From assembly GCF_018531445.1 (NCBI RefSeq), contig NZ_JAHDTH010000019.1:1-57724 (forward strand): a stretch of 57,724 nt of DNA, in the 5' to 3' direction. Source of the DNA: Pseudonocardia lacus. GTDB lineage: Bacteria > Actinomycetota > Actinomycetes > Mycobacteriales > Pseudonocardiaceae. Shown one piece after another: positions 1 to 7,829 of this stretch (the stretch's first letter is position 1; every line of letters starts with the position of its first letter). The position numbers and the translations under genes were made by a program. The notes beneath the pieces are model-generated. The model saw nothing but the letters and a program-made list of their open reading frames with translations, ran no database searches and was not told where the DNA came from.

Positions 1-100
1 CCGCCCTCGGCCCCCGCGGCGGGGGCGCCCCCGCGGGGGCCCCCCCCCCGCCCCCCACCACACTCACCCTGCGAAGACGAGCGGTACCAACCCCGGACAT

Positions 101-140
101 GAGAAATCCCCGTCCCGGTTGGACCGGAACGGGGATTCTC
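101..140 (-). terminator. Hairpin downstream of tRNA-Glu
   Basis: A long inverted repeat lies just downstream of tRNA-Glu on the minus strand, with GAGAA..TCCCCG on one arm and CGGGGA..TTCTC on the other around a short loop. It probably ends the gltX/tRNA transcript. There is no strong T-run, as is common for actinobacterial terminators. Positions 1-100 hold only very GC-rich sequence with local palindromes and no gene I can support. Confidence 0.6.
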
Positions 141-143
141 GTG

Positions 144-216
144 TAGCCCCGACGGGATTTGAACCCGCGCTACCGCCTTGAGAGGGCGGCGTCCTAGGCC
201 GCTAGACGACGGGGCC
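144..216 (-). tRNA. tRNA-Glu (CUC)
   Basis: Read on the minus strand the sequence folds as a tRNA. The 7-bp acceptor stem starts GGCCCCG and pairs with CGGGGCT (G1-U72 wobble). The T-loop is GGTTCAAATCC. The anticodon stem CCGCC/GGCGG encloses the loop CTCTCAA, giving anticodon CUC. The CCA end is not encoded. It lies 70 nt downstream of tRNA-Gln and close to gltX, whose product charges it. Confidence 0.96.
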
Positions 217-286
217 CTGGGAACTTCTCGTATTGTACTGCGGTGGAACTCGCTCAGACTATCAGACCGTCTTTGCGGTGTTTCCG

Positions 287-358
287 CTGGGGTACCAGGA
301 CTCGAACCTAGACTAACTGAACCAGAATCAGTCGTGCTGCCAATTACACCATACCCCA
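287..358 (-). tRNA. tRNA-Gln (CUG)
   Basis: The minus strand folds into a tRNA with acceptor stem TGGGGTA/TACCCCA, T-loop GGTTCGAGTCC, and anticodon stem ACTGA/TCAGT around loop TTCTGGT, giving anticodon CUG. It sits between gltX and tRNA-Glu. The window carries gatCAB and shows no glutaminyl-tRNA synthetase, so this tRNA is probably first charged with Glu by GltX and then amidated by GatCAB (inference from the usual actinobacterial pathway). Confidence 0.96.
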
Positions 359-420
359 AGGGTTCTGGATCATCGGGCCCCTCGGCGGGGGTCCGGTGTC
401 CGTGCCCTGCGTGGACCACT

Positions 421-1935
421 CTAGCCGAGGGCCTCCGCGCGCTCCAAACCGGCCCTCAGCCTCCGCAGCGACCGCTCCCGGCCGAGCAGTTCCATGGACT
501 CGTACAGCGGCGGCGACACGGTGCGACCGCTCACGGCCACCCGGACGGGGGCGAACGCCTTGCGCGGCTTGAGGCCCATGCCGTCGATCAGCGACGCCTT
601 CAGCGCGCCCTCGATGTCGTCGCTCGACCAGGTCGGGAGCTCATCGAGGCCGGTCAGGGCGGCCTGCAGGACGGGGGCGGCGTCGGCGCCGAGGTTCTTG
701 GCCGCGGCGTCGTCGTCGAGGGTGAAGCCGTCGCCGTCGACGAACAGGAAGCGCAGCATCCGGGCCGCGTCGGAGAGCACGACGCTGCGCTCCTGGACCA
801 GCGGCGCGGCGGCGGCCAGCAGGGTGCGCTGCTCGGCCGTGGGGGCCGGCTCTGCGGCCGTGCCGTCGATCACACCTTCGGCCACCAGGTAGGGCTCGAC
901 GCGGCGGGCGAACTCCTCGACCGGCAGTGCCCGCAGGTGCGCGGCGTTGATGGCCTCGGCCTTCTTCAGGTCGAAGCGGGCCGCATTCGAGGAGACCCGG
1001 GAAATGTCGAACGCGGCCACCATCTCGTCGAGGGTGAACACGTCGCGGTCCTCGGCGATGGCCCAACCCAGCAGCGCCAGGTAATTGAGCAGGCCCTCCG
1101 GGGCGAATCCGCGGTCGCGGTAGTGGAACAGGTTGGACTCGGGGTCGCGCTTGGACAGCTTCCGGTTGCCCTCGCCGGTCACCAGCGGCAGGTGCCCGTA
1201 GCGGAACGGCCCGTCGCCGATGCCGACGCGCTGCAGCGCCTCCAGCAGGGCGATCTGGCGCGGGGTGGACGAGAGCAGGTCCTCGCCGCGCAGGACGTCG
1301 GTGATGCCCATCAGGGCGTCGTCGACCGGGTTGGTCAGGGGGTAGAGCGGGGAGCCGTCGCCGCGGGCGAGGACGAAGTCCGAGACGGTGCCGGCACGGA
1401 AGGTGACCGGGCCGCGGACGAGGTCGTCGAAGGTGATGTCGCGGTCGGGCATGCGCAGGCGGTAGACGGGCAGCCTGCCCTCGGCGCGGAACGCAGCGCG
1501 CTGCTCGTCGGTCAGGTCGCGGTCGAAGTTGTCGTAGCCCAGCTTCGGGTCGCGACCGGCCGCCTTGTGCCGGGCCTCGATCTCGGCCGCCGACGAGAAC
1601 GACTCGTAGACCTCGCCCGCCTCGACCAGCCGGCGCAGCGCGTCGGCGTAGATCTCACCGCGCTGGCTCTGCCGGTAGGGCCCGTGCGGACCGCCGACCT
1701 CGGGCCCCTCGTCCCAGTCGAGGCCGAGCCAGCGCAGGGCGTCGAGCAGGGCCGCGTAGGACTCGGCGCTGTCGCGGGCGGCGTCGGTGTCCTCGATGCG
1801 GAAGACGAAGGCGCCGCCGTGGTGGCGGGCGTGCGCCCAGTTGAACAGGGCGGTGCGGATCAGGCCGACGTGCGGGGTCCCGGTGGGCGACGGGCTGAAC
1901 CGGACCCGGACGGCGGTCGAGGGCGAGGCAGTCAT
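421..1935 (-). CDS. gltX: Glutamate--tRNA ligase (GltX)
   Basis: Class I aminoacyl-tRNA synthetase that attaches glutamate to tRNA-Glu, and probably to tRNA-Gln in organisms lacking GlnRS. The HIGH-type motif is PHVGL at about residues 21-25. The KMSKS-type motif is KLSKR near residue 260, followed by a helical anticodon-binding C-terminus. The length of 504 aa is normal for bacterial GluRS. I chose the ATG at 1935 because AAGGTGG lies 8 nt upstream; an in-frame GTG at 1947 overlaps that ribosome-binding sequence and is less likely. It heads a minus-strand run ending in tRNA-Gln and tRNA-Glu. Confidence 0.95.
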   Translation of the reverse strand: MTASPSTAVRVRFSPSPTGTPHVGLIRTALFNWAHARHHGGAFVFRIEDTDAARDSAESYAALLDALRWLGLDWDEGPEVGGPHGPYRQSQRGEIYADALRRLVEAGEVYESFSSAAEIEARHKAAGRDPKLGYDNFDRDLTDEQRAAFRAEGRLPVYRLRMPDRDITFDDLVRGPVTFRAGTVSDFVLARGDGSPLYPLTNPVDDALMGITDVLRGEDLLSSTPRQIALLEALQRVGIGDGPFRYGHLPLVTGEGNRKLSKRDPESNLFHYRDRGFAPEGLLNYLALLGWAIAEDRDVFTLDEMVAAFDISRVSSNAARFDLKKAEAINAAHLRALPVEEFARRVEPYLVAEGVIDGTAAEPAPTAEQRTLLAAAAPLVQERSVVLSDAARMLRFLFVDGDGFTLDDDAAAKNLGADAAPVLQAALTGLDELPTWSSDDIEGALKASLIDGMGLKPRKAFAPVRVAVSGRTVSPPLYESMELLGRERSLRRLRAGLERAEALG

Positions 1936-2006
1936 GATGCGCGCCACCTTACGGATTACCGGTGAGCCCCTGGTGGCCGGCCGTGAACGGGGCTATATTT
2001 CAACGT

Positions 2007-3344
2007 ATGGCGAATAACGAGCGCACGACCTGCCTCGTCGTCGGGGGCGGCCCCGCGGGCCTCGTGCTCGGCCTGCTGATGGCCCGGGCCGGGGTCGAGA
2101 CGACCGTGCTGGAGAAGCACGGCGACTTCCTGCGCGACTTCCGCGGCGACACCGTCCACGCGTCCACCCTCACCCTGCTCGACGAGCTCGGCCTCGGCGA
2201 GCGCTTCGCCGCGCTCCCGCAGCGCCGGATGGAGTCCGTCCAGGTCCAGCTCGACCAGGGGTTCGCCAAGCTCGGCGACATGCGCCGGCTCCCCGGGGCC
2301 CACCAGCACATCGCGCTCGTCCCGCAGTGGGACTTCCTCGACCTGATCGCCGACGCCGCCGCGTCCGAGCCGACGTTCACGCTCCTGCGCAACGCCGAGG
2401 TCGTCGACCTCCTGCACGACGGTGGGCGCGTCGCCGGCGTCCGCTACCGCGACCGCACCGACGGCACCGAGCACCGGGTCCGCGCCTCGCTCACCGTCGC
2501 CTGCGACGGGCGCGGCTCGCGCGTCCGCGAGGCGGCCGGGCTGGTGCCGCGCGCGTTCGGCGTCCCGATGGACGTCTGGTGGTTCCGGCTGCCCCGCCAC
2601 GCCGACGACCCGGAAGGCGGCGTCGGGCGGGTCTCCGCCGGCCACTTCATGGTCATGATCGACCGCGGGGACTACTGGCAGTGCGCCTACCTGATCGGCA
2701 AGGGCACCGACCAGCAGATGCGGGCCGAGGGCCTGCCCGGCTTCCGCGACCGGATCGCCCGGCTCGTCCCGTGGGTGGCCGACCGGGTGACCGACCTGGA
2801 GTCGTTCGACGACGTCAAGCTGCTCAACGTCGAGCTCAACCGGCTGCGCAAGTGGTACGCCGACGGCCTGCTGCTGATCGGCGACGCCGCGCACGCCATG
2901 TCGCCGGTCGGCGGGGTGGGCATCAACCTCGCCGTGGCCGACGCCGTCGCCACCGCCCGCATCCTGGCCCCGGCACTGCGCTCGGGCGGCATCGTGGGCA
3001 TCGACCGGCTGCGCAAGGTGCAGCTGCGCCGGTGGTGGCCGACCGCGCTGATCCAGGGCTTCCAGAAACTGGCCCACGGGGTGATCTTCCGGGTGCGATC
3101 GGCCACCCCCGCGACCGACGCCCACCCCGCCGCCGAGCAGGGCAAGGTCGGCATGCTCGACGAGGTCGACCACACGACGGCCGGCGCGCTGCCGCTCCCG
3201 CTGCGCCTGGCCACCCGGTTCCCGGTGCTGCAGGGGATCCCGGCCCGGCTGGTCGGCATCGGCCCGCTGCCCGAGCACGCCCCCGCCTGGGCCCGGCGTC
3301 CCTCCGCGCCCGCCACCCGGGAGAGCACCCCCCAGGGCTCGTGA
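2007..3344 (+). CDS. FAD-dependent monooxygenase/oxidoreductase
   Basis: A 445-aa flavoprotein of the PheA/TfdB (UbiH-like) aromatic hydroxylase fold. It has an N-terminal Rossmann motif VVGGGPAG (about residues 11-18), a DG-type motif with CDGRGSRVR near residue 165, and the GD motif GDAAHAMSPVGG near residue 290 that binds the FAD ribityl chain. Such enzymes use NAD(P)H and O2 to hydroxylate or oxidise small substrates; the substrate cannot be told. The ATG at 2007 fits the family start, and an earlier in-frame GTG at 1962 would add unrelated residues. It is divergent from gltX. The AT-rich TATATTT just upstream of the start is a likely promoter element. Confidence 0.85.
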   Translation: MANNERTTCLVVGGGPAGLVLGLLMARAGVETTVLEKHGDFLRDFRGDTVHASTLTLLDELGLGERFAALPQRRMESVQVQLDQGFAKLGDMRRLPGAHQHIALVPQWDFLDLIADAAASEPTFTLLRNAEVVDLLHDGGRVAGVRYRDRTDGTEHRVRASLTVACDGRGSRVREAAGLVPRAFGVPMDVWWFRLPRHADDPEGGVGRVSAGHFMVMIDRGDYWQCAYLIGKGTDQQMRAEGLPGFRDRIARLVPWVADRVTDLESFDDVKLLNVELNRLRKWYADGLLLIGDAAHAMSPVGGVGINLAVADAVATARILAPALRSGGIVGIDRLRKVQLRRWWPTALIQGFQKLAHGVIFRVRSATPATDAHPAAEQGKVGMLDEVDHTTAGALPLPLRLATRFPVLQGIPARLVGIGPLPEHAPAWARRPSAPATRESTPQGS

Positions 3345-3369
3345 CCCGCCCCGCGACCCCTCCCCGCGA

Positions 3370-3428
3370 AAGTTCAGGAAAGCCACGATGCTGCCCTCTG
3401 AGGGCAGCATCGTGGCTTTCCTGAACTT
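3370..3428. repeat. Family A palindrome, copy 1
   Basis: A perfect inverted repeat with two 26-nt arms (3372-3397 and 3401-3426) around a 3-nt loop, extended by two more A-T pairs. The outer arm reads GTTCAGGAAAGCCACGATGC. It lies between the convergent FAD gene and GNAT gene and probably acts as a two-way terminator. Near-identical copies occur at 6636, 7722 and 15222, with variants at 11309, 40473 and 47025. Confidence 0.9.
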
Positions 3429-3470
3429 CGGGTGGGGCGAGGGCGAAGAGGACGAGCGCGAGGACGAGGG

Positions 3471-4253
3471 TCAGGAGGCTTCGGCGATGCCGGTGTGGCC
3501 GACCACCCGGAAACCGACGCGCTGGTAGACGCGCGCGGCGTCCTCGTCGGCCGCCGCGAGGAAGACGACGTCGGCGCCGGCCGCCCTGGCCGCCTCGGCC
3601 AGCGCCGCGGTGACCGCGCCCGCCAGCCCTTGCCGCCGCGCCGCCGGCAGGGTTCCCACCCCGACGATCTCCACGACGTCGCCGGAGCGCTGCGCCGAGC
3701 CCGCCGCCACCGGGCCGTCGGGGCCGGTCACCAGCAGCCGCGCCGCCCGGCCCTCGGCCAGGTCGTCGCGCAGCACCGCCAGCTCCGCGGTGGACAGGCC
3801 GCGCTGGGACGCGAGCCCGAAGGCCTCGGCCGCGACCCAGTTCAGGACTCCGATGGCCGTCGCGAGGTCGCCGTCGGCCGGACCCAGCAGCCGGCCCTCG
3901 TAGCCGGGCGGGAACGGCGCCGGCGGCGGCTCGCCGTCCAGCACCAGCAGCGGGCACAGCCGCGGGGTCAAGCCCGCGTCGCGCACGGCGTCGAGCATCG
4001 ACGGTGCGGCGGCCGGCACCCATTCGAAGGCCTCGGGCAGCCGCAGCGCCCGCTGCCGGGCCCGGACGCGGGTCACGTCGGGACCGGTCACCGTGCGGCC
4101 GCCTGGCACGGGGCGGGCGTAGAACGGCCAGCCGCGCCCGTCGCGCACGAACAGCCGCAGCGGCCCGTCGTCCTCTGCGGTGGCCCACTGCCGGGGCACC
4201 TCGTCGCAGAAGCCGTCGATCCGCCGCACCACCGCCGTCAGGGACCCTTCCAC
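3471..4253 (-). CDS. GNAT family N-acetyltransferase
   Basis: A 260-aa protein whose C-terminal half (about residues 150-255) is a GNAT domain. The acetyl-CoA pyrophosphate-binding segment is VGTLPAARRQGLAGAV, and it is followed by the ARVYQRVGFR strand-helix typical of motif B. The N-terminal 130 residues are less conserved and may set the acceptor, which is unknown. The start is a GTG. It lies 94 nt downstream of cimA on the same strand and could be co-transcribed. It converges on the FAD monooxygenase with a family A palindrome between them. Confidence 0.8.
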   Translation of the reverse strand: MEGSLTAVVRRIDGFCDEVPRQWATAEDDGPLRLFVRDGRGWPFYARPVPGGRTVTGPDVTRVRARQRALRLPEAFEWVPAAAPSMLDAVRDAGLTPRLCPLLVLDGEPPPAPFPPGYEGRLLGPADGDLATAIGVLNWVAAEAFGLASQRGLSTAELAVLRDDLAEGRAARLLVTGPDGPVAAGSAQRSGDVVEIVGVGTLPAARRQGLAGAVTAALAEAARAAGADVVFLAAADEDAARVYQRVGFRVVGHTGIAEAS

Positions 4254-4347
4254 GGGGTTCAGCCTCGCAGGACGTACTCCTCGGCCCGCGCGGGGACCCG
4301 GCCGCCCGCCCCGCTGTCGGAACGGGGGTTGGGGCGCGGCGAGTCGG

Positions 4348-5979
4348 CTAGGCAGGTGTGGGCTGCCGCTGCCGGGTGGCGGCGTAGGCGAGCATGTCGA
4401 CCAGCGCCAGCCACGACGCCTCGACGATGTTGCCGTGCACGCCGATCGTCGTCCACGAGCCGGCGCCGTCGGTGGCCTCCAGCAGCACCCGCGTCACCGC
4501 GTCGGTGCCGTGGCCGGCGTCGTCGCCGCGGTTGAGGATCCGGACCTTGTAGTCGGCCAGCTCGACGTGCTCCAGCCACGGGCAGGCCGGCGTCAGCGCG
4601 GCCCGCAGCGCCGCGTCCAGCGCGTTGACGGGGCCGTTGCCCTCGGCGGTCGCGATGAGCCGCTCGCCGCCGTGCACGATCCGCACGGTCGCCTCGGCGA
4701 CCACACCGCCGTCGGGCGTGTGCTCGATGATCACGCGGTAGGACTCCAGCCCGAACGGCGCGTCCCCGCCCTCGCCGAGCGCGCCGCGCATGAGCAGTTC
4801 CAGCGACGCGTCCGCGGCCTCGAACGACCAGCCGCGCGCCTCGCGCTCCTTGACCGTCGCGACCACGGACGACACCGCGTCCGGATGGCCGGCCAGGTCC
4901 AGGCCGAGCTCGGCTCCCTTGAGCTCGACGCTGGCCCGGCCGGCCATCTCGGTGACCAGCACCCGCTGCCCGTTGCCGACGTCCACAGGGTCCATGTGGT
5001 TGTACAGCTCCGGGTCTACCTTGATCGCACTCGCGTGCAGGCCCGCCTTGTGGGCGAACGCTGACGTCCCGACGTATGCCTGGTGGGTGTTCGGGGCGAG
5101 GTTGGCCAGCTCGGCCAACGCGTGCGAGGTACGGGTCAGCTCGCCGAGCGCGCCGTCCGGTAGGACGGGCATGCCCAGCTTGGTCACCAGGTTCCCGACG
5201 ACGGCGAAGAGATCGGCGTTGCCGGTCCGCTCGCCGTAGCCGTTGGCGGTGCACTGCACGTGCGTGGCGCCGGCCTGGACGGCGGTCACCGAGTTGGCGA
5301 CCGCCGATGAGGTGTCGTCCTGGCAGTGGATGCCCAGGCGGAAGCCGGTGCGGGCGGCCACCTCGGCGACGACCTCGGCGATCCCCAGCGGCAGCATCCC
5401 ACCGTTGGTGTCGCAGAGGACGGCGACGTCGGCACCCGCCGTCACGGCCGCGTCGAGGACGCGCACGGCCGTGTCCGGGTCGAACCTGTAGCCGTCGAAG
5501 AAGTGCTCGGCGTCCAGGAACACCCGCCGGCCCTCCCCACGCAGGAACGCCACCGTGTCGGCGACCATGGCGCAGTTCTCGGCGACGTCCGTGCGCAGGG
5601 CCCGCTCGATGTGGCGGCGGTCGGACTTCGCGACCAGCGTCACGACCGGGGCCCCGCTGTGCAGCAGCGCCCGGACCTGCGCGTCGTCCTGGACGGCCAC
5701 CCCGGCCTTGCGGGTCGAGCCGAACGCCACCAGCGCCGCGTGCCGCAGCTCCAGCTCGCCCGCCGCGGCCCGCGCGAAGAACTCGGTGTCCTTGGGCAGC
5801 GCCCCCGGCCACCCGCCCTCGATGAACCCCACCCCGAGCGCGTCCAGGTGCCGGGCCACGGCCAGCTTGTCGCCGACCGAGTAGCTGATCCCCTCGCTCT
5901 GGGCGCCGTCCCGCAGCGTCGTGTCGTAGACGTGGAAGGCGTCGCCGAGCGGGGTTCCGGCCGGTTCGGTACGGGACAT
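4348..5979 (-). CDS. cimA: (R)-citramalate synthase (CimA)
   Basis: Condenses acetyl-CoA and pyruvate to (R)-citramalate, the first step of the threonine-independent route to 2-oxobutyrate and isoleucine. It is a 543-aa LeuA/HMGL-like enzyme. The TIM barrel opens with DTTLRDGAQ (residues 19-27) and contains the metal-binding HCQDD and the NGYGERTGNAD motif. The C-terminal part from about residue 400 is the LeuA-type dimerisation/regulatory domain. The very early DTTLRDGAQ and the EGGWPG segment fit the CimA group better than isopropylmalate or homocitrate synthase. AGGAG lies 8 nt before the ATG. A leader peptide and terminator upstream suggest isoleucine-responsive attenuation. Confidence 0.92.
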   Translation of the reverse strand: MSRTEPAGTPLGDAFHVYDTTLRDGAQSEGISYSVGDKLAVARHLDALGVGFIEGGWPGALPKDTEFFARAAAGELELRHAALVAFGSTRKAGVAVQDDAQVRALLHSGAPVVTLVAKSDRRHIERALRTDVAENCAMVADTVAFLRGEGRRVFLDAEHFFDGYRFDPDTAVRVLDAAVTAGADVAVLCDTNGGMLPLGIAEVVAEVAARTGFRLGIHCQDDTSSAVANSVTAVQAGATHVQCTANGYGERTGNADLFAVVGNLVTKLGMPVLPDGALGELTRTSHALAELANLAPNTHQAYVGTSAFAHKAGLHASAIKVDPELYNHMDPVDVGNGQRVLVTEMAGRASVELKGAELGLDLAGHPDAVSSVVATVKEREARGWSFEAADASLELLMRGALGEGGDAPFGLESYRVIIEHTPDGGVVAEATVRIVHGGERLIATAEGNGPVNALDAALRAALTPACPWLEHVELADYKVRILNRGDDAGHGTDAVTRVLLEATDGAGSWTTIGVHGNIVEASWLALVDMLAYAATRQRQPTPA

Positions 5980-6014
5980 CGGGGGTGCTCCTGGGGTGGT
6001 GGGGCGTGATCGGG

Positions 6015-6049
6015 CAACAAAAAAGACCCCCCGCGGGTGCGAGAGGTCT
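6015..6049 (-). terminator. Intrinsic terminator in cimA leader (attenuator)
   Basis: On the minus strand AGACCTCTC pairs with GGGGGGTCT (9 bp including G-U pairs) around a short loop, followed directly by a run of T residues (TTTTTTGTT). It lies between a short Ile-rich reading frame (6071-6115) and the cimA ATG at 5979. That is where an attenuator would have to be to stop transcription before cimA when isoleucine is plentiful. Confidence 0.75.
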
Positions 6050-6051
6050 GC

Positions 6052-6081
6052 GCGTCGGCCGTGGTGCTGGTTAGCCGACGC
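6052..6081 (-). promoter_or_regulatory. Leader stem-loop overlapping the cimA leader peptide stop
   Basis: A perfect 8-bp stem, GCGTCGGC with GCCGACGC, encloses a 14-nt loop that holds the leader peptide stop codon. A ribosome stalled on the upstream Ile codons would leave this stem free. One that reaches the stop would disrupt it. The arrangement matches a pause or anti-terminator stem in a classical attenuator; the alternative pairings have not been tested. Confidence 0.5.
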
Positions 6082-6115
6082 GCTCGTCGATAATGATCAC
6101 GCAGAGGTGCTGCAC
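6071..6115 (-). CDS. Putative cimA leader peptide (Ile-rich)
   Basis: A 14-codon minus-strand frame starting at GTG and reading MQHLCVIIIDERVG, then TAA. The run of Val-Ile-Ile-Ile codons (GTG ATC ATT ATC) just before a stem-loop and an intrinsic terminator is the hallmark of ribosome-mediated attenuation. Isoleucine is the end product of the CimA pathway. No clear Shine-Dalgarno precedes the GTG, so translation may be leaderless or start at the internal GTG at 6100. This is inferred from layout only. Confidence 0.55.
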   Translation of the reverse strand: MQHLCVIIIDERVG

Positions 6116-6221
6116 GCCGCCGAGTGTGGCACGCGCCGTCCCACGCTGTCACGCGGGACTCCCAGAAAGTGGGACGCTCTGTTCAACTGAGCGTTCGATC
6201 GACTAGTCATTGACCCGGAGT

Positions 6222-6243
6222 CCGTGGGCATCGGCGCCCACGG
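6222..6243. promoter_or_regulatory. Short palindrome upstream of the EthD-like gene
   Basis: CCGTGGGC and GCCCACGG form an 8-bp perfect inverted repeat around 6 nt in the region between divergent cimA and the EthD-like gene, about 24 nt before the GTG start. It could be an operator or a 5' UTR hairpin. No regulator is identified. Confidence 0.35.
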
Positions 6244-6266
6244 GCCCGCTACCGGAGAGGTGCCGT

Positions 6267-6578
6267 GTGTTCCAGCTGACTGTGCTCTACAACCACCCCG
6301 AAGACCCGGTCGCCTTCGACAAGCACTACACCGAGGTGCACGCCCCGCTCGCGGCCAAGATGCCCGGCCTGCGGCGCTACACCTACGCCAAGCCCGGCCC
6401 CGGCCCCGACGGCTCCCAGCCCGCCTACTACCTCGTCGCCGTCCTCGACTTCGACGACGAGGCGGGCCTGGGCGCGGCGATGGGCAGCGAGGAGGGCCAG
6501 GCCGCCTCCGCCGACCTCCCGAACTTCGCCGGCGCCGGCGCCACCCTGCTCGTCGGCCCCGCCACCGTCGCCACCTGA
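6267..6578 (+). CDS. EthD family protein
   Basis: A 103-aa protein of the EthD-like dimeric alpha/beta-barrel family. The pattern is a first beta-strand FQLTVLYNHPEDPVAFDKHY, then TEVHAPLAAKMPGLRRYTY, then a hydrophobic YYLVAVLDF strand. Members are often partners of monooxygenase or degradation systems, but their biochemical role is mostly unknown. GTG at 6267 is preceded by GGAGAGG at 6254-6260 (6-nt spacing), which excludes the longer reading frame. It is divergent from cimA and followed by a family A palindrome. Confidence 0.82.
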   Translation: MFQLTVLYNHPEDPVAFDKHYTEVHAPLAAKMPGLRRYTYAKPGPGPDGSQPAYYLVAVLDFDDEAGLGAAMGSEEGQAASADLPNFAGAGATLLVGPATVAT

Positions 6579-6635
6579 CCCTCACCTCCGCCCGGCCCGC
6601 GGCGACGCACTCTGCGCCCACCCACCCCACCCAAA

Positions 6636-6690
6636 GTTCAGGAAAGCCACGATGCTGCCCTCTGAGGGCAGCATCGTGGCTTTCCTGAAC
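6636..6690. repeat. Family A palindrome, copy 2
   Basis: Two 26-nt arms (6636-6661, 6665-6690) around a 3-nt loop, the same sequence as copy 1. It lies 57 nt after the EthD-like stop and 53 nt before the next gene on the same strand. Together with copy 3 at 7722-7788 it brackets the AbiEi-like gene. Confidence 0.9.
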
Positions 6691-6743
6691 CGGATGTGGC
6701 GAAAGCACCACGCGGGCAGCGGCCGGTGGAGCAGCATGCCCGC

Positions 6744-7715
6744 ATGACACGGGCGGTACTGCGGCCATCGGCCGAGCTGCGGATGGCCTTCCCGACCGGT
6801 GTGGCCACAGCCCGCCAGCTGATGGCCTTCGGATTCTCCGAGCGGACGATCTACAAGCGCTGCCTCGACGGCGGCCCCTGGCAGCGGATCCTGCCGGGCG
6901 TGGTGCTCCTGTTCACCGGTCCACCCAGCCGCGACCACGAGGTCACCGCGGCTCTGCTCCTCTGCGGCGGCGACGCGATGGTCACCGGCCTGGAGGCCTG
7001 CCGCCGTTACGGCCTGCGGCGCGGGCCGCTGCGGTTTCCGGATCGGTCGGTGCAGCTCCTCGTCCCGGGTGAACGCCAGCGACGGACGGTGAACTACGTC
7101 CAGGTCGAGCGGACCATGCGCCTCCCGGAAGCGATCCGCAGGAACGGGGTACCGCTCGCGCCGCTGCCCCGTGCCTGCACCGACGCTGCCCGGCGGATCC
7201 GGTCCGCCGGAGACGTGGTCGAACTGCTCTCCGAGCCGGTGCAGCGCGGCCTGTGCTCTGTGGCCTCACTCGCCGAGGAACTCGCTGCCGGCTCGCGGCG
7301 CGGCACCGCGCAGCCTCGCCGTGCACTCGCCGGCCTGCGCGATGGTGCGCGTTCCGCCGCCGAGCTCGCCGCGATGGAGCTGTGGCGAGCGACCGGCCTA
7401 CCCGAGCCGTCCTGGAACACCGAGGTCCGCACCGCCGATGGCCGTCTGCTCGGCGTCGCCGACTGCTGGCTCGACGATGTCGCCATGGTGTGGGAGATCG
7501 AATCCACGGAGTGGCACCTCAGTCCCGCCGACCACGACCGGACCGTCGAACGAGCGGCGGGCTTCACCGCGGCCGGTGCCGTCTACGTGGCGACCAAGCC
7601 GAGCCGGATCTACCGCGAGCCAGCCGCGGTCGCCGCGATGCTGCGTTCGACCTACAGCCATGCCCGGTTGCGTCCTCGCCCGCTCCTCGTCGCCGTCGAC
7701 CCGTCGCGCTCGTGA
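6744..7715 (+). CDS. AbiEi-antitoxin-like / nuclease-like orphan protein
   Basis: A 323-aa protein of a type common in Actinobacteria. The N-terminal 100 residues look like the winged-helix AbiEi antitoxin N-domain (GVATARQLMAFGFSERTIYK, then PGVVLLF). The C-terminal part has a VADCWLDDVAMVWEIES segment whose spacing of acidic residues recalls a PD-(D/E)xK endonuclease fold; a catalytic lysine is not clear. No AbiEii toxin gene lies beside it. Function is unknown; defence or DNA-binding roles are possible. ATG at 6744 is used because the earlier in-frame start adds unrelated residues. It is bracketed by family A palindromes. Confidence 0.65.
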   Translation: MTRAVLRPSAELRMAFPTGVATARQLMAFGFSERTIYKRCLDGGPWQRILPGVVLLFTGPPSRDHEVTAALLLCGGDAMVTGLEACRRYGLRRGPLRFPDRSVQLLVPGERQRRTVNYVQVERTMRLPEAIRRNGVPLAPLPRACTDAARRIRSAGDVVELLSEPVQRGLCSVASLAEELAAGSRRGTAQPRRALAGLRDGARSAAELAAMELWRATGLPEPSWNTEVRTADGRLLGVADCWLDDVAMVWEIESTEWHLSPADHDRTVERAAGFTAAGAVYVATKPSRIYREPAAVAAMLRSTYSHARLRPRPLLVAVDPSRS

Positions 7716-7721
7716 CCCCGC

Positions 7722-7788
7722 CTCCGAGTTCAGGAAAGCCACGATGCTGCCCTCTGGGGGCAGCATCGTGGCTTTCCTGAACTCGGAG
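7722..7788. repeat. Family A palindrome, copy 3
   Basis: Same core as copies 1 and 2 but with longer arms: the outer CTCCGAG/CTCGGAG adds about 6 bp on each side. There is one change beside the loop. It starts 7 nt after the AbiEi-like stop codon and lies between convergent genes (leuB ends at 7830). It probably works as a bidirectional terminator. Confidence 0.9.
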
Positions 7789-7829
7789 CGCGGCGGAAGA
7801 GACAGCCGGCGACCGGGTGCGGGGCCCGG

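Noticed and set aside
178..1965. Long plus-strand reading frame opposite gltX
   Set aside because: It is antisense to a fully conserved gltX and its product is low-complexity Gly/Arg/Ala/Val-rich. Similar shadow frames oppose most genes here because of the high GC.
3370..3428. Small proteins beginning MLPSEGSIVAFLN read from the palindromes
   Set aside because: The same peptide appears at every family A copy because the palindrome sequence is the same. It has no ribosome-binding site and does not look like a gene.
6015..6115. T-box riboswitch upstream of cimA
   Set aside because: No T-box sequence (UGGN) or specifier stem is seen. A short translated frame rich in Ile codons fits ribosome-mediated attenuation better.
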